Numbered from the stretch's first letter, positions 24,013 through 34,469 are shown. The stretch is DNA of 64,000 bases from Cupriavidus yeoncheonensis (GCF_905397275.1 NZ_CAJPUY010000021.1:56870-120869); one strand, 5' to 3'. Notes: generated by a model not told the origin, from the sequence alone. Numbers and translations are program-made.

Positions 24013-24261
24013 ATGCTGCCTACTCCGGAACAAGTCAGGGATTACATTGCCCAAGGGTTGCCCTGCGAACACCTGGAAGTCGAGGGTGACGGCCAGCACT
24101 TCTTTGCCACCATCGTCAGCACCGAGTTCGACGGCAAGCGCCTGATCCAGCGTCACCAGCGCGTGTACGCCGCGCTCGGCGACCGCATGCGTGCCGAGAT
24201 CCATGCGCTGTCGATGAAGACGCTGACGCCGGCCGAATGGCAGGCGGGCGCCGGCAAATAA
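24013..24261 (+). CDS. BolA/IbaG family protein
   Basis: 82-residue BolA-fold protein closest in type to E. coli IbaG (YrbA). This group works with monothiol glutaredoxin in iron-sulfur handling and stress response. Visible are the central HFFATIVSTEFDGKRLIQRHQRVYAAL and the conserved C-terminal region with HALSMKTLTPAEW. AGAAGAGAAG precedes the ATG. In E. coli ibaG also lies between mlaB and murA, so synteny supports the call. Confidence 0.9.
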   Translation: MLPTPEQVRDYIAQGLPCEHLEVEGDGQHFFATIVSTEFDGKRLIQRHQRVYAALGDRMRAEIHALSMKTLTPAEWQAGAGK

Positions 24262-24369
24262 GCGGCCGGGGCCGGCGATTTCACAGATTCGGGCTGCATG
24301 CCGGTGCGTGCGGCTCCCGCGATAACGACGCCGGGCGTGCTCACTCCGTCCGGCTGCAACTGACAGAAC

Positions 24370-25620
<1,251 letters not shown>

Positions 25621-25628
25621 GGAACCCG

Positions 25629-26303
25629 ATGAGCCCCGCTTTCAACGCTTCGCCCAGCCAGCTCACCCTGGCGCTTTCCAAGGGCCGCATCTTCAAGGAA
25701 ACACTGCCGCTGCTCGAGGCCGCCGGCATCCGTGTCACCGAGGATCCGGAGACTTCGCGCAAGCTGATCCTGCCGACCTCGGACCCGGCCGTGCGCGTGA
25801 TCATCGTGCGCGCGTCCGACGTGCCGACCTACGTGCAATACGGCGCCGCCGACTTCGGCGTGGCCGGCAAGGACGTGCTGATGGAGCACGGCATGACCGG
25901 CCTGTACGCGCCGATCGACCTGAACATCGCACGCTGCCGCATGTCGGTGGCGGTGCCGGCCGGGTTTGACTACGCCAAGGCCGTGCGCCAGGGCGCGCGC
26001 CTGGCGGTGGCCACCAAGTACGTGCAGACCGCGCGCGAGCACTTCGCCAAGAAGGGTGTGCACGTCGACCTGATCAAGCTGTACGGCTCGATGGAACTGG
26101 GCCCGCTGGTCGGCCTGTCGGATGCCATCGTCGACCTGGTCAGCACGGGCAATACGCTGCGCGCCAACAACCTGGTGGAAGTCGAAGAGATCGTGCAGAT
26201 TTCGTCGCGCCTGGTGGTGAACCAGGCTGCGCTCAAACTCAAGCGCGAACGGCTGACGCCGATTCTCGACGCGTTCGAGAAGGCATCGGCGGCGCTGGCC
26301 TGA
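25629..26303 (+). CDS. hisG: ATP phosphoribosyltransferase, short form
   Basis: First enzyme of histidine synthesis, joining ATP and PRPP. At 224 residues this is the short (HisG_S) form, lacking the C-terminal allosteric domain of the roughly 300-residue enzyme, and it should need the regulatory partner HisZ, which is not in this window. Family marks are LALSKGRIFKETLPLLEAAG and the PRPP loop DLVSTGNTLRANNL. It heads the his operon directly after murA. Confidence 0.96.
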   Translation: MSPAFNASPSQLTLALSKGRIFKETLPLLEAAGIRVTEDPETSRKLILPTSDPAVRVIIVRASDVPTYVQYGAADFGVAGKDVLMEHGMTGLYAPIDLNIARCRMSVAVPAGFDYAKAVRQGARLAVATKYVQTAREHFAKKGVHVDLIKLYGSMELGPLVGLSDAIVDLVSTGNTLRANNLVEVEEIVQISSRLVVNQAALKLKRERLTPILDAFEKASAALA

Positions 26304-26331
26304 GGCCTGCGCCCCAGAGAGGAATGGAGTC

Positions 26332-27669
26332 ATGAACGCAACCGAATTGGAAAACGTGTCGATCCGCCGGCTCGACTCCGCCGCGCCGGGCTTTGCCCAG
26401 GCGCTGCGCGAGGTGCTGGCCTTCGAGGCCGGCGAGGATGAGGCCATCGACCGCGCCGCGGCGCAGATCCTGGCCGACGTGAAGGATCGCGGCGACGCCG
26501 CGGTGCTCGAGTACACGCAGCGCTTTGACCGGGTCGAGGCCGCGTCGATGGGCGCGCTGGAAATCGCGCAAAGCGAACTCGAAGCTGCGCTCGAAGAGCT
26601 GGAGCCCAAGCGCCGCGCCGCGCTGGAAGCCGCCGCCGCGCGTGTGCGTGCCTACCACGAGAAGCAGAAGATCGAATGCGGCAGCCACAGCTGGGAGTAC
26701 ACCGAGGCCGACGGCACCATGCTCGGCCAGAAGGTGACGCCGCTGGACCGCGTGGGCATCTACGTGCCGGGCGGCAAGGCCGCGTATCCGTCGTCCGTGC
26801 TGATGAACGCGATTCCGGCGCGCGTGGCCGGTGTCAAGGAAATCATCATGGTCGTGCCCACGCCGGGCGGCGTGCACAATGAACTGGTGCTGGCTGCCGC
26901 GCAGATCGCGGGCGTGGACCGCGTGTTCACCATTGGCGGCGCACAGGCGATTGGCGCGCTGGCCTACGGCACGGCGACGCTGCCGCAGGTGGACAAGATC
27001 GTTGGCCCCGGCAATGCGTATGTGGCCGCCGCCAAGCGCCGCGTGTTCGGCACGGTCGGCATCGACATGATCGCGGGTCCGTCGGAAATCCTGGTGATTT
27101 GCGATGGCACGACCGATCCGGACTGGGTGGCGATGGACCTGTTCTCGCAGGCCGAGCACGACGAGCTCGCACAGTCGATCCTGCTGTGCCCGGACGCGGA
27201 CTACATCGCGCAGGTGGCAGCCAGCATCCAGCGCCAGCTCGACAGCATGCCGCGCCGCGAGGTGATTGCCGCATCGATCTCGGGCCGGGGCGCGCTGGTC
27301 AAGGTGCGCGACATGGAAGAGGCCTGCGAGATCGCCAACGCGATCGCGCCGGAGCACCTGGAAATCTCCACCGAGAATCCGCGCCAGTGGAGCGAGAAGA
27401 TCCGCCACGCGGGCGCCATCTTCCTGGGCCGCTATACCAGCGAATCGCTGGGCGACTACTGCGCCGGCCCCAACCACGTGCTGCCGACTTCGCGCACCGC
27501 GCGCTTCTCGTCGCCGCTGGGCGTGTACGACTTCCAGAAGCGTTCGAGCCTGATCGAGGTGAGCGAGGGCGGGGCGCAGATGCTCGGCCAGATTGCCGCC
27601 GAGCTGGCGTATGGCGAAGGCCTGCAGGCCCACGCCCGCAGCGCCGAGTATCGTTTCAAGCGTAGTTGA
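26332..27669 (+). CDS. hisD: Histidinol dehydrogenase
   Basis: Zn-dependent enzyme that makes the last two oxidations from histidinol to histidine. The 445-residue protein has GIYVPGGKAAYPSSVLMN, the VGPGNAYVAAAKR loop, GPSEILVI and the zinc/catalytic region with AEHDELAQSI and EHLEI. It has a normal length. GAGAGGAATGG precedes the ATG. Confidence 0.97.
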   Translation: MNATELENVSIRRLDSAAPGFAQALREVLAFEAGEDEAIDRAAAQILADVKDRGDAAVLEYTQRFDRVEAASMGALEIAQSELEAALEELEPKRRAALEAAAARVRAYHEKQKIECGSHSWEYTEADGTMLGQKVTPLDRVGIYVPGGKAAYPSSVLMNAIPARVAGVKEIIMVVPTPGGVHNELVLAAAQIAGVDRVFTIGGAQAIGALAYGTATLPQVDKIVGPGNAYVAAAKRRVFGTVGIDMIAGPSEILVICDGTTDPDWVAMDLFSQAEHDELAQSILLCPDADYIAQVAASIQRQLDSMPRREVIAASISGRGALVKVRDMEEACEIANAIAPEHLEISTENPRQWSEKIRHAGAIFLGRYTSESLGDYCAGPNHVLPTSRTARFSSPLGVYDFQKRSSLIEVSEGGAQMLGQIAAELAYGEGLQAHARSAEYRFKRS

Positions 27670-27714
27670 ACCCATGGCTGCCGCATCGGTGCGGCAGCGC
27701 ACACAGGAGCATCC

Positions 27715-28815
27715 ATGTCAGTCGTAGACCCTTCCCTGATCGAGCGAATCATCCGTGACGACGTGCGCGCCATGGGCGCCTACCACGTGCCGGATTCGCA
27801 TGGTCTGGTGAAGCTCGATGCCATGGAGAACCCGTACCGCCTGCCGCCCGAATTGCGCGCCGAACTGGCCGCGCGGCTGGGCGAGGTGGCTCTGAACCGC
27901 TACCCGGTGCCCAGCAGCGAGGCGCTGCGCGTGAAGCTGAAGGAAGTCATGCAGGTGCCGGCCGGCATGGACGTGCTGCTCGGCAACGGGTCGGATGAAA
28001 TCATCAGCATGCTGGCGCTGGCCGCGGCCCGCCCCGGTGCGAAGGTGATGGCGCCCGTGCCCGGCTTCGTGATGTACGCGATGTCGGCCCAGTTCGCCGG
28101 CCTTGAGTTCGTGGGCGTGCCGCTGCGCGCCGACTTCACGCTGGACCGCGAAGCAATGCTGGCCGCCATGGCCGAACACCAGCCCGCCATCGTCTACCTG
28201 GCCTATCCGAACAATCCGACCGGCAACCTGTTCGATGCCGCCGACATGGAGGCCATCGTCCGTGGCGCGCAGGGTCCGGTGTGCCGCAGCCTGGTGGTGG
28301 TGGACGAGGCCTACCAGCCGTTCGCGCAGGAAAGCTGGATGCCGCGCCTGACCGAGTTCGGCAATCTGCTGGTCATGCGCACGGTGTCCAAGCTGGGCCT
28401 GGCCGGTATCCGCCTGGGCTATGTGGCAGGCGCACCACAGTGGCTGGAGCAGCTCGACAAGGTGCGGCCGCCCTACAACGTGAACGTGCTGACCGAAGCG
28501 GCGGCCCTCTTCGCGCTCGAGCACGTCGCGGTGCTCGACGAGCAGGCGGCGCAGCTGCGCGCTGAACGTGCGCGCGTCGCGCAGGGCATGGCTGCCCACG
28601 CCGGCGTGACCGTGTTCCCCAGCGCGGCCAATTTCCTGCTCGCGCGCGTGCCGGATGCGGCACAGACGTTCGACCGGCTCCTGGCCCGCAAGGTGCTGAT
28701 CAAGAACGTGAGTAAAATGCACCCATTGCTGGCCAACTGTCTGCGCGTGACGGTCAGCACTCCCGAAGAAAACGCGCAGTTCCTTGAGGCATTCGCAGCG
28801 TCGCTGCAGGATTAA
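27715..28815 (+). CDS. hisC: Histidinol-phosphate aminotransferase
   Basis: PLP-dependent class I/II aminotransferase converting imidazole acetol phosphate to histidinol phosphate. Visible are the YPNNPTGNLFD motif, the PLP lysine in RTVSKLGLAGIRLGY, and conserved arginines in the C-terminal domain (NCLRVTVSTPEEN). 366 residues. CAGGAG precedes the ATG. It lies between hisD and hisB in the operon. Confidence 0.96.
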   Translation: MSVVDPSLIERIIRDDVRAMGAYHVPDSHGLVKLDAMENPYRLPPELRAELAARLGEVALNRYPVPSSEALRVKLKEVMQVPAGMDVLLGNGSDEIISMLALAAARPGAKVMAPVPGFVMYAMSAQFAGLEFVGVPLRADFTLDREAMLAAMAEHQPAIVYLAYPNNPTGNLFDAADMEAIVRGAQGPVCRSLVVVDEAYQPFAQESWMPRLTEFGNLLVMRTVSKLGLAGIRLGYVAGAPQWLEQLDKVRPPYNVNVLTEAAALFALEHVAVLDEQAAQLRAERARVAQGMAAHAGVTVFPSAANFLLARVPDAAQTFDRLLARKVLIKNVSKMHPLLANCLRVTVSTPEENAQFLEAFAASLQD

Positions 28816-28819
28816 CACC

Positions 28820-29407
28820 ATGCGTGTTGCAGAGGTCACCCGCAATACTTCGGAAACGCAAATTCGCGTTTCCCTGAACCTTGATGGCACCGGCCGCCAG
28901 AAACTGGCGTCCGGCGTGCCGTTCCTCGACCACATGCTCGACCAGATTGCCCGCCACGGCATGTTCGACCTGGAAGTCGAGGCTACCGGCGATACGCATA
29001 TCGACGACCATCACACTGTGGAGGACGTCGGCATCACCCTCGGCCAGGCAGTCGCCAAGGCCATCGGCGACAAGAAGGGCATTACCCGCTACGGCCACAG
29101 CTACGTGCCGCTGGATGAATGCCTGTCGCGCGTCGTGATCGACTTTTCCGGCCGCCCGGGCCTGGAATTCCACGTGGCGTTCACCCGTGCGCGCGTGGGC
29201 AGCTTCGACGTCGACCTCACCATCGAATTCTTCCGTGGATTCGTCAACCATGCGGGCGTGACCCTGCATGTCGACAACCTGCGGGGCATCAATGCCCACC
29301 ACCAGTGCGAGACCGTGTTCAAGGCCTTTGGCCGGGCACTGCGCATGGCGGTGGAGCTGGACCCGCGTTCGGCGAACACCATTCCATCGACCAAGGGCAC
29401 GCTCTGA
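28820..29407 (+). CDS. hisB: Imidazoleglycerol-phosphate dehydratase
   Basis: Monofunctional dehydratase of histidine synthesis (no fused phosphatase domain as in enterobacteria). The manganese-binding histidine motifs DDHHTVED and AHHQCETVFK are present, with the PFLDHMLDQIARHG start motif. I chose the ATG at 28820, 5 bases after the hisC stop; upstream in-frame codons lie inside hisC. 195 residues. Confidence 0.97.
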   Translation: MRVAEVTRNTSETQIRVSLNLDGTGRQKLASGVPFLDHMLDQIARHGMFDLEVEATGDTHIDDHHTVEDVGITLGQAVAKAIGDKKGITRYGHSYVPLDECLSRVVIDFSGRPGLEFHVAFTRARVGSFDVDLTIEFFRGFVNHAGVTLHVDNLRGINAHHQCETVFKAFGRALRMAVELDPRSANTIPSTKGTL

Positions 29408-29499
29408 CCGGCTGCTGAACCGAAGGCGTGCCGGCTGGTTGCGGCGCCCGCTGACCGAACTTCGCGAAACTGGGCCGGGGCACCGGATACCCGCAACCG

Positions 29500-30123
29500 A
29501 TGGATACGCTCAAGTCGTTCATTTCGCTGCTGGCGCTGATCAACCCGATCGGCGCCATTCCATTCTTCATCAGCCTGACCGGCCAGCAGTCGGAAGCGGA
29601 GAAACTGCGTACCATCAAGATCGCATCGGTCTCGGTGGCCATCGTGGTGGCGGTATCGGCGCTGCTGGGCCAGCAGATCATCGAGTTCTTCAATATCTCG
29701 GTGGCGTCGCTGCAGGTCGGCGGCGGGCTCATCATGATCATGATGGCCATGAACATGCTGAATGCCCAGACCAGCCGGACCAAAGCCACGCCGGAAGAAG
29801 AGGACGAGGCCGAGGCCAGGTCCAGCATCGCGGTGGTGCCGCTGGCGCTGCCGCTGCTGACCGGCCCCGGTTCGATCAGCACGGTGATCGTCTATGCCGG
29901 CAAGACCCAGCACTGGTATCAGTTGCTGATCCTGGTCGGTATCGGCGTGGTGCTGGGCGCGGTAGTCTATGCGGTGTTCCGCGCGGCGGATCCGATCGCC
30001 CGGGTGGTCGGGCGTACCGGCATCAATATCGGCACGCGGCTGATGGGGCTGATCCTGTCGGCGCTGGCCGTTGAATTCATTGTGGACGGGCTGAAGACAT
30101 TGTTGCCTGTTTTGAAATCATGA
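29500..30123 (+). CDS. marC: MarC-family integral membrane protein
   Basis: Polytopic inner-membrane protein of the MarC/UPF0056 family, 207 residues, about six hydrophobic segments. The N-terminus has ALINPIGAIPFFISLT, and VVPLALPLLTGPGSIST is the second conserved repeat half. Its function is unknown; the family was once linked to antibiotic resistance but this was not upheld. It lies inside the histidine operon, 92 bases after hisB, and overlaps the hisH start by 4 bases, so it must be co-expressed with his genes. Confidence 0.92.
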   Translation: MDTLKSFISLLALINPIGAIPFFISLTGQQSEAEKLRTIKIASVSVAIVVAVSALLGQQIIEFFNISVASLQVGGGLIMIMMAMNMLNAQTSRTKATPEEEDEAEARSSIAVVPLALPLLTGPGSISTVIVYAGKTQHWYQLLILVGIGVVLGAVVYAVFRAADPIARVVGRTGINIGTRLMGLILSALAVEFIVDGLKTLLPVLKS

Positions 30124-30773
30124 CTACCATAGCAATTGTGGATTACGGCATGGGCAATCTGCGCTCGGTGGCGCAGGCCTTGCGTGCCGCGGCGCCCGAA
30201 GCGGACGTGCGCGTAGTGGATGTCCCCGAAGGCATCCGCAGCGCGGACCGTGTGGTGTTGCCGGGACAGGGCGCCATGCCTGACTGCATGTCGGCGCTGG
30301 GCGCTTCGGGGCTGCAGGAGGCGGTGCTCGAGGCGGCGGCCAGCAAGCCGATGTTCGGTGTGTGCGTTGGCGAACAGATGCTGTTCGAACACAGCAGGGA
30401 AGCCAGGGCCGGCACCGACAAGACGCCTTGCCTCGGGCTGATGCCCGGCGAAGTCATCCGCTTCGAGCTGGACGGGATGATCCAGCCGGACGGGTCCCGC
30501 TTCAAGGTGCCGCAGATGGGGTGGAACCGCGTCAGGCAGTGCAGGGCCCATCCGCTGTGGGATGGCATCCCGGACGAAAGCTGGTTTTACTTCGTGCACA
30601 GCTACTTTGTGCACGCGCAGGATCCGGCCCATATTGCCGGCGAAACGGAGTATGGGAGTGTGTTTACCAGCGCGGTAGCACGCGATAATATTTTTGCCAC
30701 GCAGTTCCACCCCGAAAAAAGCGCAGCCATGGGGTTGCAGCTTTACCGGAACTTCGTGCACTGGAATCCCTGA
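30120..30773 (+). CDS. hisH: Imidazole glycerol phosphate synthase, glutaminase subunit
   Basis: Class-I glutamine amidotransferase that feeds ammonia to HisF. The nucleophile is Cys82 in FGVCVGEQMLFEHS, and the catalytic His-Glu pair is in QFHPEKS. The N-terminus IAIVDYGMGNLRSV is typical. 217 residues. The start codon overlaps the marC stop (ATGA). A 115-base gap with no recognisable signal follows before hisA. Confidence 0.97.
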   Translation: MTTIAIVDYGMGNLRSVAQALRAAAPEADVRVVDVPEGIRSADRVVLPGQGAMPDCMSALGASGLQEAVLEAAASKPMFGVCVGEQMLFEHSREARAGTDKTPCLGLMPGEVIRFELDGMIQPDGSRFKVPQMGWNRVRQCRAHPLWDGIPDESWFYFVHSYFVHAQDPAHIAGETEYGSVFTSAVARDNIFATQFHPEKSAAMGLQLYRNFVHWNP

Positions 30774-30888
30774 AGATCCGATCCGAGCCAGTCAACGCCA
30801 TTCAGGAATACTTGCCTATTGAACCGGACTTGCCGGCCGTTGGCCGGACTGGCTCTATCTCACTCACTTAACCACGCTCGTCACGATT

Positions 30889-31635
30889 ATGTTGCTCATT
30901 CCGGCCATCGACCTGAAGGACGGTCAGTGTGTACGCCTCAAACAAGGCGACATGGACCAGGCCACCGTCTTTTCCGAAGATCCCGCCGCCATGGCACGTC
31001 ACTGGGTCAATCAGGGTGCGCGCCGGCTGCACCTGGTCGATCTCAACGGCGCATTTGTCGGCAAGCCCCGCAACGAAGCTGCCATCAAGGCCATCATCGC
31101 GGAAGTCGGCGATGAGATCCCGGTGCAGCTCGGCGGCGGCATCCGCGACCTGAACACCATCGAGCGGTGGCTGGACGATGGCCTGTCGTACGTCATCATC
31201 GGCACCGCCGCGGTGAAGAACCCCGGTTTCCTGAAGGACGCCTGCTCGGCCTTCGGCGGCCACATCATCGTCGGCCTGGATGCCAAGGACGGCAAGGTGG
31301 CGACCGACGGCTGGAGCAAGCTGACCGGCCACGAAGTGGCGGACCTCGCCCGCAAGTACGAAGACTATGGCGTGGAAGCCATTATCTATACCGATATCGG
31401 CCGCGACGGCATGTTGCAGGGAATCAATATCGATGCCACCGTGAAGCTGGCGCAATCGATGTCGATCCCGGTGATCGCCAGCGGCGGGCTGTCCAACCTG
31501 GCCGACATCGACAACCTGTGCGCCGTGGAGAACGACGGTGTGGAAGGTGTCATCTGCGGCCGTGCCATCTACTCTGGCGATCTCAATTTTGTCGACGCGC
31601 AGGCGCGCGCGGACAAGCTGAGCACCGGGGAATAA
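30889..31635 (+). CDS. hisA: ProFAR isomerase
   Basis: (Beta-alpha)8-barrel isomerase of histidine synthesis. The catalytic aspartates lie in IPAIDLKDGQCVRL (strand 1) and IVGLDAKDGKVA (strand 5), with phosphate-binding loops IQLGGGIRD-like (VQLGGGIRDLNTIE) and ASGGLSNLADI. 248 residues, normal length. A 66-base gap leads to hisF. Confidence 0.97.
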   Translation: MLLIPAIDLKDGQCVRLKQGDMDQATVFSEDPAAMARHWVNQGARRLHLVDLNGAFVGKPRNEAAIKAIIAEVGDEIPVQLGGGIRDLNTIERWLDDGLSYVIIGTAAVKNPGFLKDACSAFGGHIIVGLDAKDGKVATDGWSKLTGHEVADLARKYEDYGVEAIIYTDIGRDGMLQGINIDATVKLAQSMSIPVIASGGLSNLADIDNLCAVENDGVEGVICGRAIYSGDLNFVDAQARADKLSTGE

Positions 31636-31701
31636 GCCAATGCGCCCCACGGGGCGCCGCCGCCGTCGGGCCGCCACCGCCCGCGGCGGACAAGGAATCT
31701 C

Positions 31702-32472
31702 ATGCTAGCCAAACGTATCATCCCCTGCCTCGATGTGACGAACGGGCGGGTGGTCAAGGGCGTCAATTTCGTCGAGCTGCGCGATGCGGGCGACCCCGTG
31801 GAAATTGCGCGCCGCTATGACGAACAGGGCGCCGATGAAATCACTTTCCTGGACATCACCGCGACCAGCGACGGGCGCGACCTGATCCTCCACATCATCG
31901 AAGCGGTGGCTTCGCAGGTCTTTATCCCGCTGACCGTGGGCGGCGGCGTGCGCGCCGTGGAAGACGTGAGGCGCCTGCTCAATGCCGGCGCGGACAAGAT
32001 CAGCGTCAATTCGTCGGCCATCGCCAATCCGCAACTGGTGTCGGACGCTACCGGCAAGTACGGCTCGCAGTGCATCGTGGTGGCCATCGACGCCAAGCGC
32101 AGTTCGGCGCCGGGCGAGCCGCCGCGCTGGGAAGTCTTTACGCATGGCGGACGCAAGGCCACTGGGCTGGACGCGGTGGCGTGGGCGAAGGAAATGGCTG
32201 CGCGCGGCGCCGGTGAAATCCTGCTGACCAGCATGGATCGCGACGGCACCAAGAGCGGCTTCGACCTGGAGCTGACGCGGGCCGTCAGCGACGCGGTGCC
32301 GGTGCCGGTGATTGCCTCGGGCGGCGTTGGCGGACTGCAGGACCTGGCCGACGGTATCCGTCTCGGCCACGCCGATGCGGTCCTCGCCGCCAGCATCTTC
32401 CATTACGGCCAGCATACGGTTGGCGAGGCAAAGGCATTCATGGCCCGAGAGGGCATCCCCGTGCGGATCTGA
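31702..32472 (+). CDS. hisF: Imidazole glycerol phosphate synthase, cyclase subunit
   Basis: (Beta-alpha)8-barrel cyclase making imidazole glycerol phosphate and AICAR, with ammonia tunnelled from HisH. Catalytic aspartates are in IPCLDVTNGRVVKG and VVAIDAKR; the strand-7 ASGGVGGLQDL and the C-terminal EGIPVRI are typical. 256 residues. Two bases separate it from hisI. Confidence 0.97.
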   Translation: MLAKRIIPCLDVTNGRVVKGVNFVELRDAGDPVEIARRYDEQGADEITFLDITATSDGRDLILHIIEAVASQVFIPLTVGGGVRAVEDVRRLLNAGADKISVNSSAIANPQLVSDATGKYGSQCIVVAIDAKRSSAPGEPPRWEVFTHGGRKATGLDAVAWAKEMAARGAGEILLTSMDRDGTKSGFDLELTRAVSDAVPVPVIASGGVGGLQDLADGIRLGHADAVLAASIFHYGQHTVGEAKAFMAREGIPVRI

Positions 32473-32474
32473 TC

Positions 32475-32882
32475 ATGGCAAAGAAGTGGCTCAACAAGGT
32501 CAAGTGGGACGATAACGGCCTGGTGCCGGTGATCGTGCAGGAAGTCGGCAGCAACGACGTGCTGATGTTCGCGTTCATGAACCGCGATGCGCTGCAGAAG
32601 ACGGCCGAACTCGGCGAGGCCGTGTTCTGGTCGCGTTCGCGCAAGCGCCTGTGGCACAAGGGCGAGGAGTCCGGCCACGTGCAGAAGGTGCACGAGATGC
32701 GGCTGGACTGCGATGAAGACGTGGTGCTGCTCAAGGTCACGCAGGTCGACAGTATTGCGTGCCACACCGGCCGGCATTCCTGCTTCTTCCAGAAGTTCGA
32801 GGGCGATGCCGAAACCGGCGACTGGCAGACCGTCGAGCCAGTGCTCAAGGATCCTTCCCAAATCTACAACGCAAAGCCATGA
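32475..32882 (+). CDS. hisI: Phosphoribosyl-AMP cyclohydrolase
   Basis: Zinc enzyme that opens the purine ring of phosphoribosyl-AMP. The zinc and magnesium ligands appear in RLDCDEDVVLLK and ACHTGRHSCFF. At 135 residues it is the monofunctional form, with HisE encoded separately next to it (4-base overlap) rather than fused. Confidence 0.96.
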   Translation: MAKKWLNKVKWDDNGLVPVIVQEVGSNDVLMFAFMNRDALQKTAELGEAVFWSRSRKRLWHKGEESGHVQKVHEMRLDCDEDVVLLKVTQVDSIACHTGRHSCFFQKFEGDAETGDWQTVEPVLKDPSQIYNAKP

Positions 32883-33256
32883 CCGAATCCCACTCCGGCG
32901 GTGCCGACGTGCTGGCGCGCCTGGCCGCGGTGCTGGAATCGCGCAAGCCTGAAAACGGCGGCGACCCCGAGAAATCGTACGTCGCGCGACTGTTCCGCAA
33001 GGGCGACGATGCCATCCTCAAGAAGATCGGCGAGGAAGCCACCGAGACCGTGATGGCTGCCAAGGACGCGCGCGCGGCCGGGAAGACCGGCACGGAAGCG
33101 GACAAGGTTGTCTACGAGGTGGCGGACCTGTGGTTCCACACCATGGTGCTGCTGGCCAACTTCGGCCTGAAGCCGGCGGATGTCGTCAACGAACTGGCGC
33201 GCCGCGAAGGGTTGTCCGGCCTCGAGGAAAAGGCCAGCCGCCCGGAGCAGGGTTGA
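32879..33256 (+). CDS. hisE: Phosphoribosyl-ATP pyrophosphatase
   Basis: All-alpha MazG-like pyrophosphohydrolase, the second step of histidine synthesis. The ATG at 32879 lies in the hisI stop; an earlier in-frame ATG (32759) is inside hisI and gives no family-like sequence. Conserved are KKIGEEATETVMAAKD and EVADLWFHTMVLLA. 125 residues. It is the last his gene of the operon. Confidence 0.95.
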   Translation: MTESHSGGADVLARLAAVLESRKPENGGDPEKSYVARLFRKGDDAILKKIGEEATETVMAAKDARAAGKTGTEADKVVYEVADLWFHTMVLLANFGLKPADVVNELARREGLSGLEEKASRPEQG

Positions 33257-33297
33257 CGGGCAGGCGCCAATCCGGCGACGGAATCGGGAGGGCGAGC

Positions 33298-33687
33298 ATG
33301 GCGAACGACTACACCGGGCAGGCCACGATCAGCGATAGCGAACGGCTCGCCAGCCTGCGCAAGCTGATGCACATCCTTTATGCGCTGTATGCCATCTTCT
33401 GGCTGACCGGTGGCGTGACGGCGCTGATCGCCATCATCGTCGACTACGTCAAGCGCGACGATGCGCGCGGCACGCTGTATGCGTCGCACTTCGCGTGGCA
33501 GATCCGCTCGTTCTGGTGGTCGGTGGCGTGGGCGGTGCTCGGCGGCGTGTTTTTCTTCAGCGTGGTGCTGATTCCGCTGGCCTTCGCGGTGTGGGGCATT
33601 CTGTCCTTCTGGATGCTGTATCGTATCGTCAAGGGCTGGCTCTATCTCCATGACAGCAAGCCGATGTATCCGGAACAGGGCTTTTAG
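33298..33687 (+). CDS. Small membrane protein, DUF4870/TIM44-like type
   Basis: 129 residues with three hydrophobic segments (about 28-52, 76-98, 100-118) and a conserved-looking YASHFAWQIRSFWWSV loop, resembling the DUF4870 group of uncharacterised membrane proteins. The ATG at 33298 is preceded by GGGAGGGCGAGC. It stands between hisE and the HIT gene in the same direction, a placement I believe is common in Cupriavidus and Ralstonia. Function unknown. Confidence 0.8.
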   Translation: MANDYTGQATISDSERLASLRKLMHILYALYAIFWLTGGVTALIAIIVDYVKRDDARGTLYASHFAWQIRSFWWSVAWAVLGGVFFFSVVLIPLAFAVWGILSFWMLYRIVKGWLYLHDSKPMYPEQGF

Positions 33688-33742
33688 CGTTCAGCTATAT
33701 CGCGGCGGGGGGGTATGTGCCCGACATCGCAACGAAAACTTC

Positions 33743-34099
33743 ATGAATTCCCACGATAATTGCATCTTCTGCAAGATTGTGGCCGGCCAGATCCCGTCGC
33801 GTAAGGTCTATGAAGACGACGACATGATGGCCTTCCACGATATCCACCCGAAGGCCCCGGTACACTTCCTGCTGATCCCCAAGTCACACGTCGATTCGCT
33901 GGCGGAGTGTGGTCCAGCCGAAGGGGAGGTGCTTGCTAGAATGATGCTGAAGGTGCCCGAACTGGCGCGCGCGGCGGGCTGTGGCAATGGCTTCCGGACG
34001 GTGATCAATACCGGCCCGGATGGCGGCCAGGAGGTCTACCACCTGCACGTTCATGTGCTGGGTGGGCCGCGCAACCAATGGAAGGTGTCGCTGCCCTGA
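33743..34099 (+). CDS. HIT-family (histidine triad) hydrolase
   Basis: 118-residue Hint-type nucleoside phosphoramidase-like protein. The N-terminus CIFCKIVAGQIPSRKVYEDD and the triad HLHVHVLGGP near the C-terminus are classic. The ATG at 33743 fits the family start. Proteins of this group hydrolyse AMP-linked phosphoramidates; the physiological substrate is unknown. It lies 145 bases upstream of tatA. Confidence 0.93.
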   Translation: MNSHDNCIFCKIVAGQIPSRKVYEDDDMMAFHDIHPKAPVHFLLIPKSHVDSLAECGPAEGEVLARMMLKVPELARAAGCGNGFRTVINTGPDGGQEVYHLHVHVLGGPRNQWKVSLP

Positions 34100-34244
34100 C
34101 CGGGCAGACGAAGCATGAGGAGCCGGACCGCGAGCGCGGGCCGGACGCTGCGCCGGCAACCGTCGCCCGGCGCAGCCAGATTTGGACGGAACAACGGGTC
34201 CGGGCGGCAACAGGTAACGCCCGCGGCTTCATCAGGAGCAAAAA

Positions 34245-34469
34245 ATGGGTTCGTTTAGCATTTGGCATTGGCTGATCGTTCTGGTGATCGTCATGCTCGT
34301 TTTCGGTACCAAGAAGCTGCGCAATATCGGCCAGGACCTGGGCGGTGCAGTCAAGGGCTTCAAGGACGGCATGAAGGAAGGCGGCGACGACAAGCCGGCA
34401 GAGGCCAAGGAACTGCGTGATTCCACCACGATCGACGTGGACGCCAAGGAAAAGAGCCGCCAGCAGTAA
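34245..34469 (+). CDS. tatA: TatA, Sec-independent translocase pore subunit
   Basis: Single-helix protein that polymerises into the twin-arginine translocation pore. The 74-residue product has the short membrane helix (IWHWLIVLVIVMLVFG), the hinge and the amphipathic helix GTKKLRNIGQDLGGAVKGFK, then a charged tail. CAGGAGCAAAAA precedes the ATG. First gene of tatABC. Confidence 0.95.
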   Translation: MGSFSIWHWLIVLVIVMLVFGTKKLRNIGQDLGGAVKGFKDGMKEGGDDKPAEAKELRDSTTIDVDAKEKSRQQ

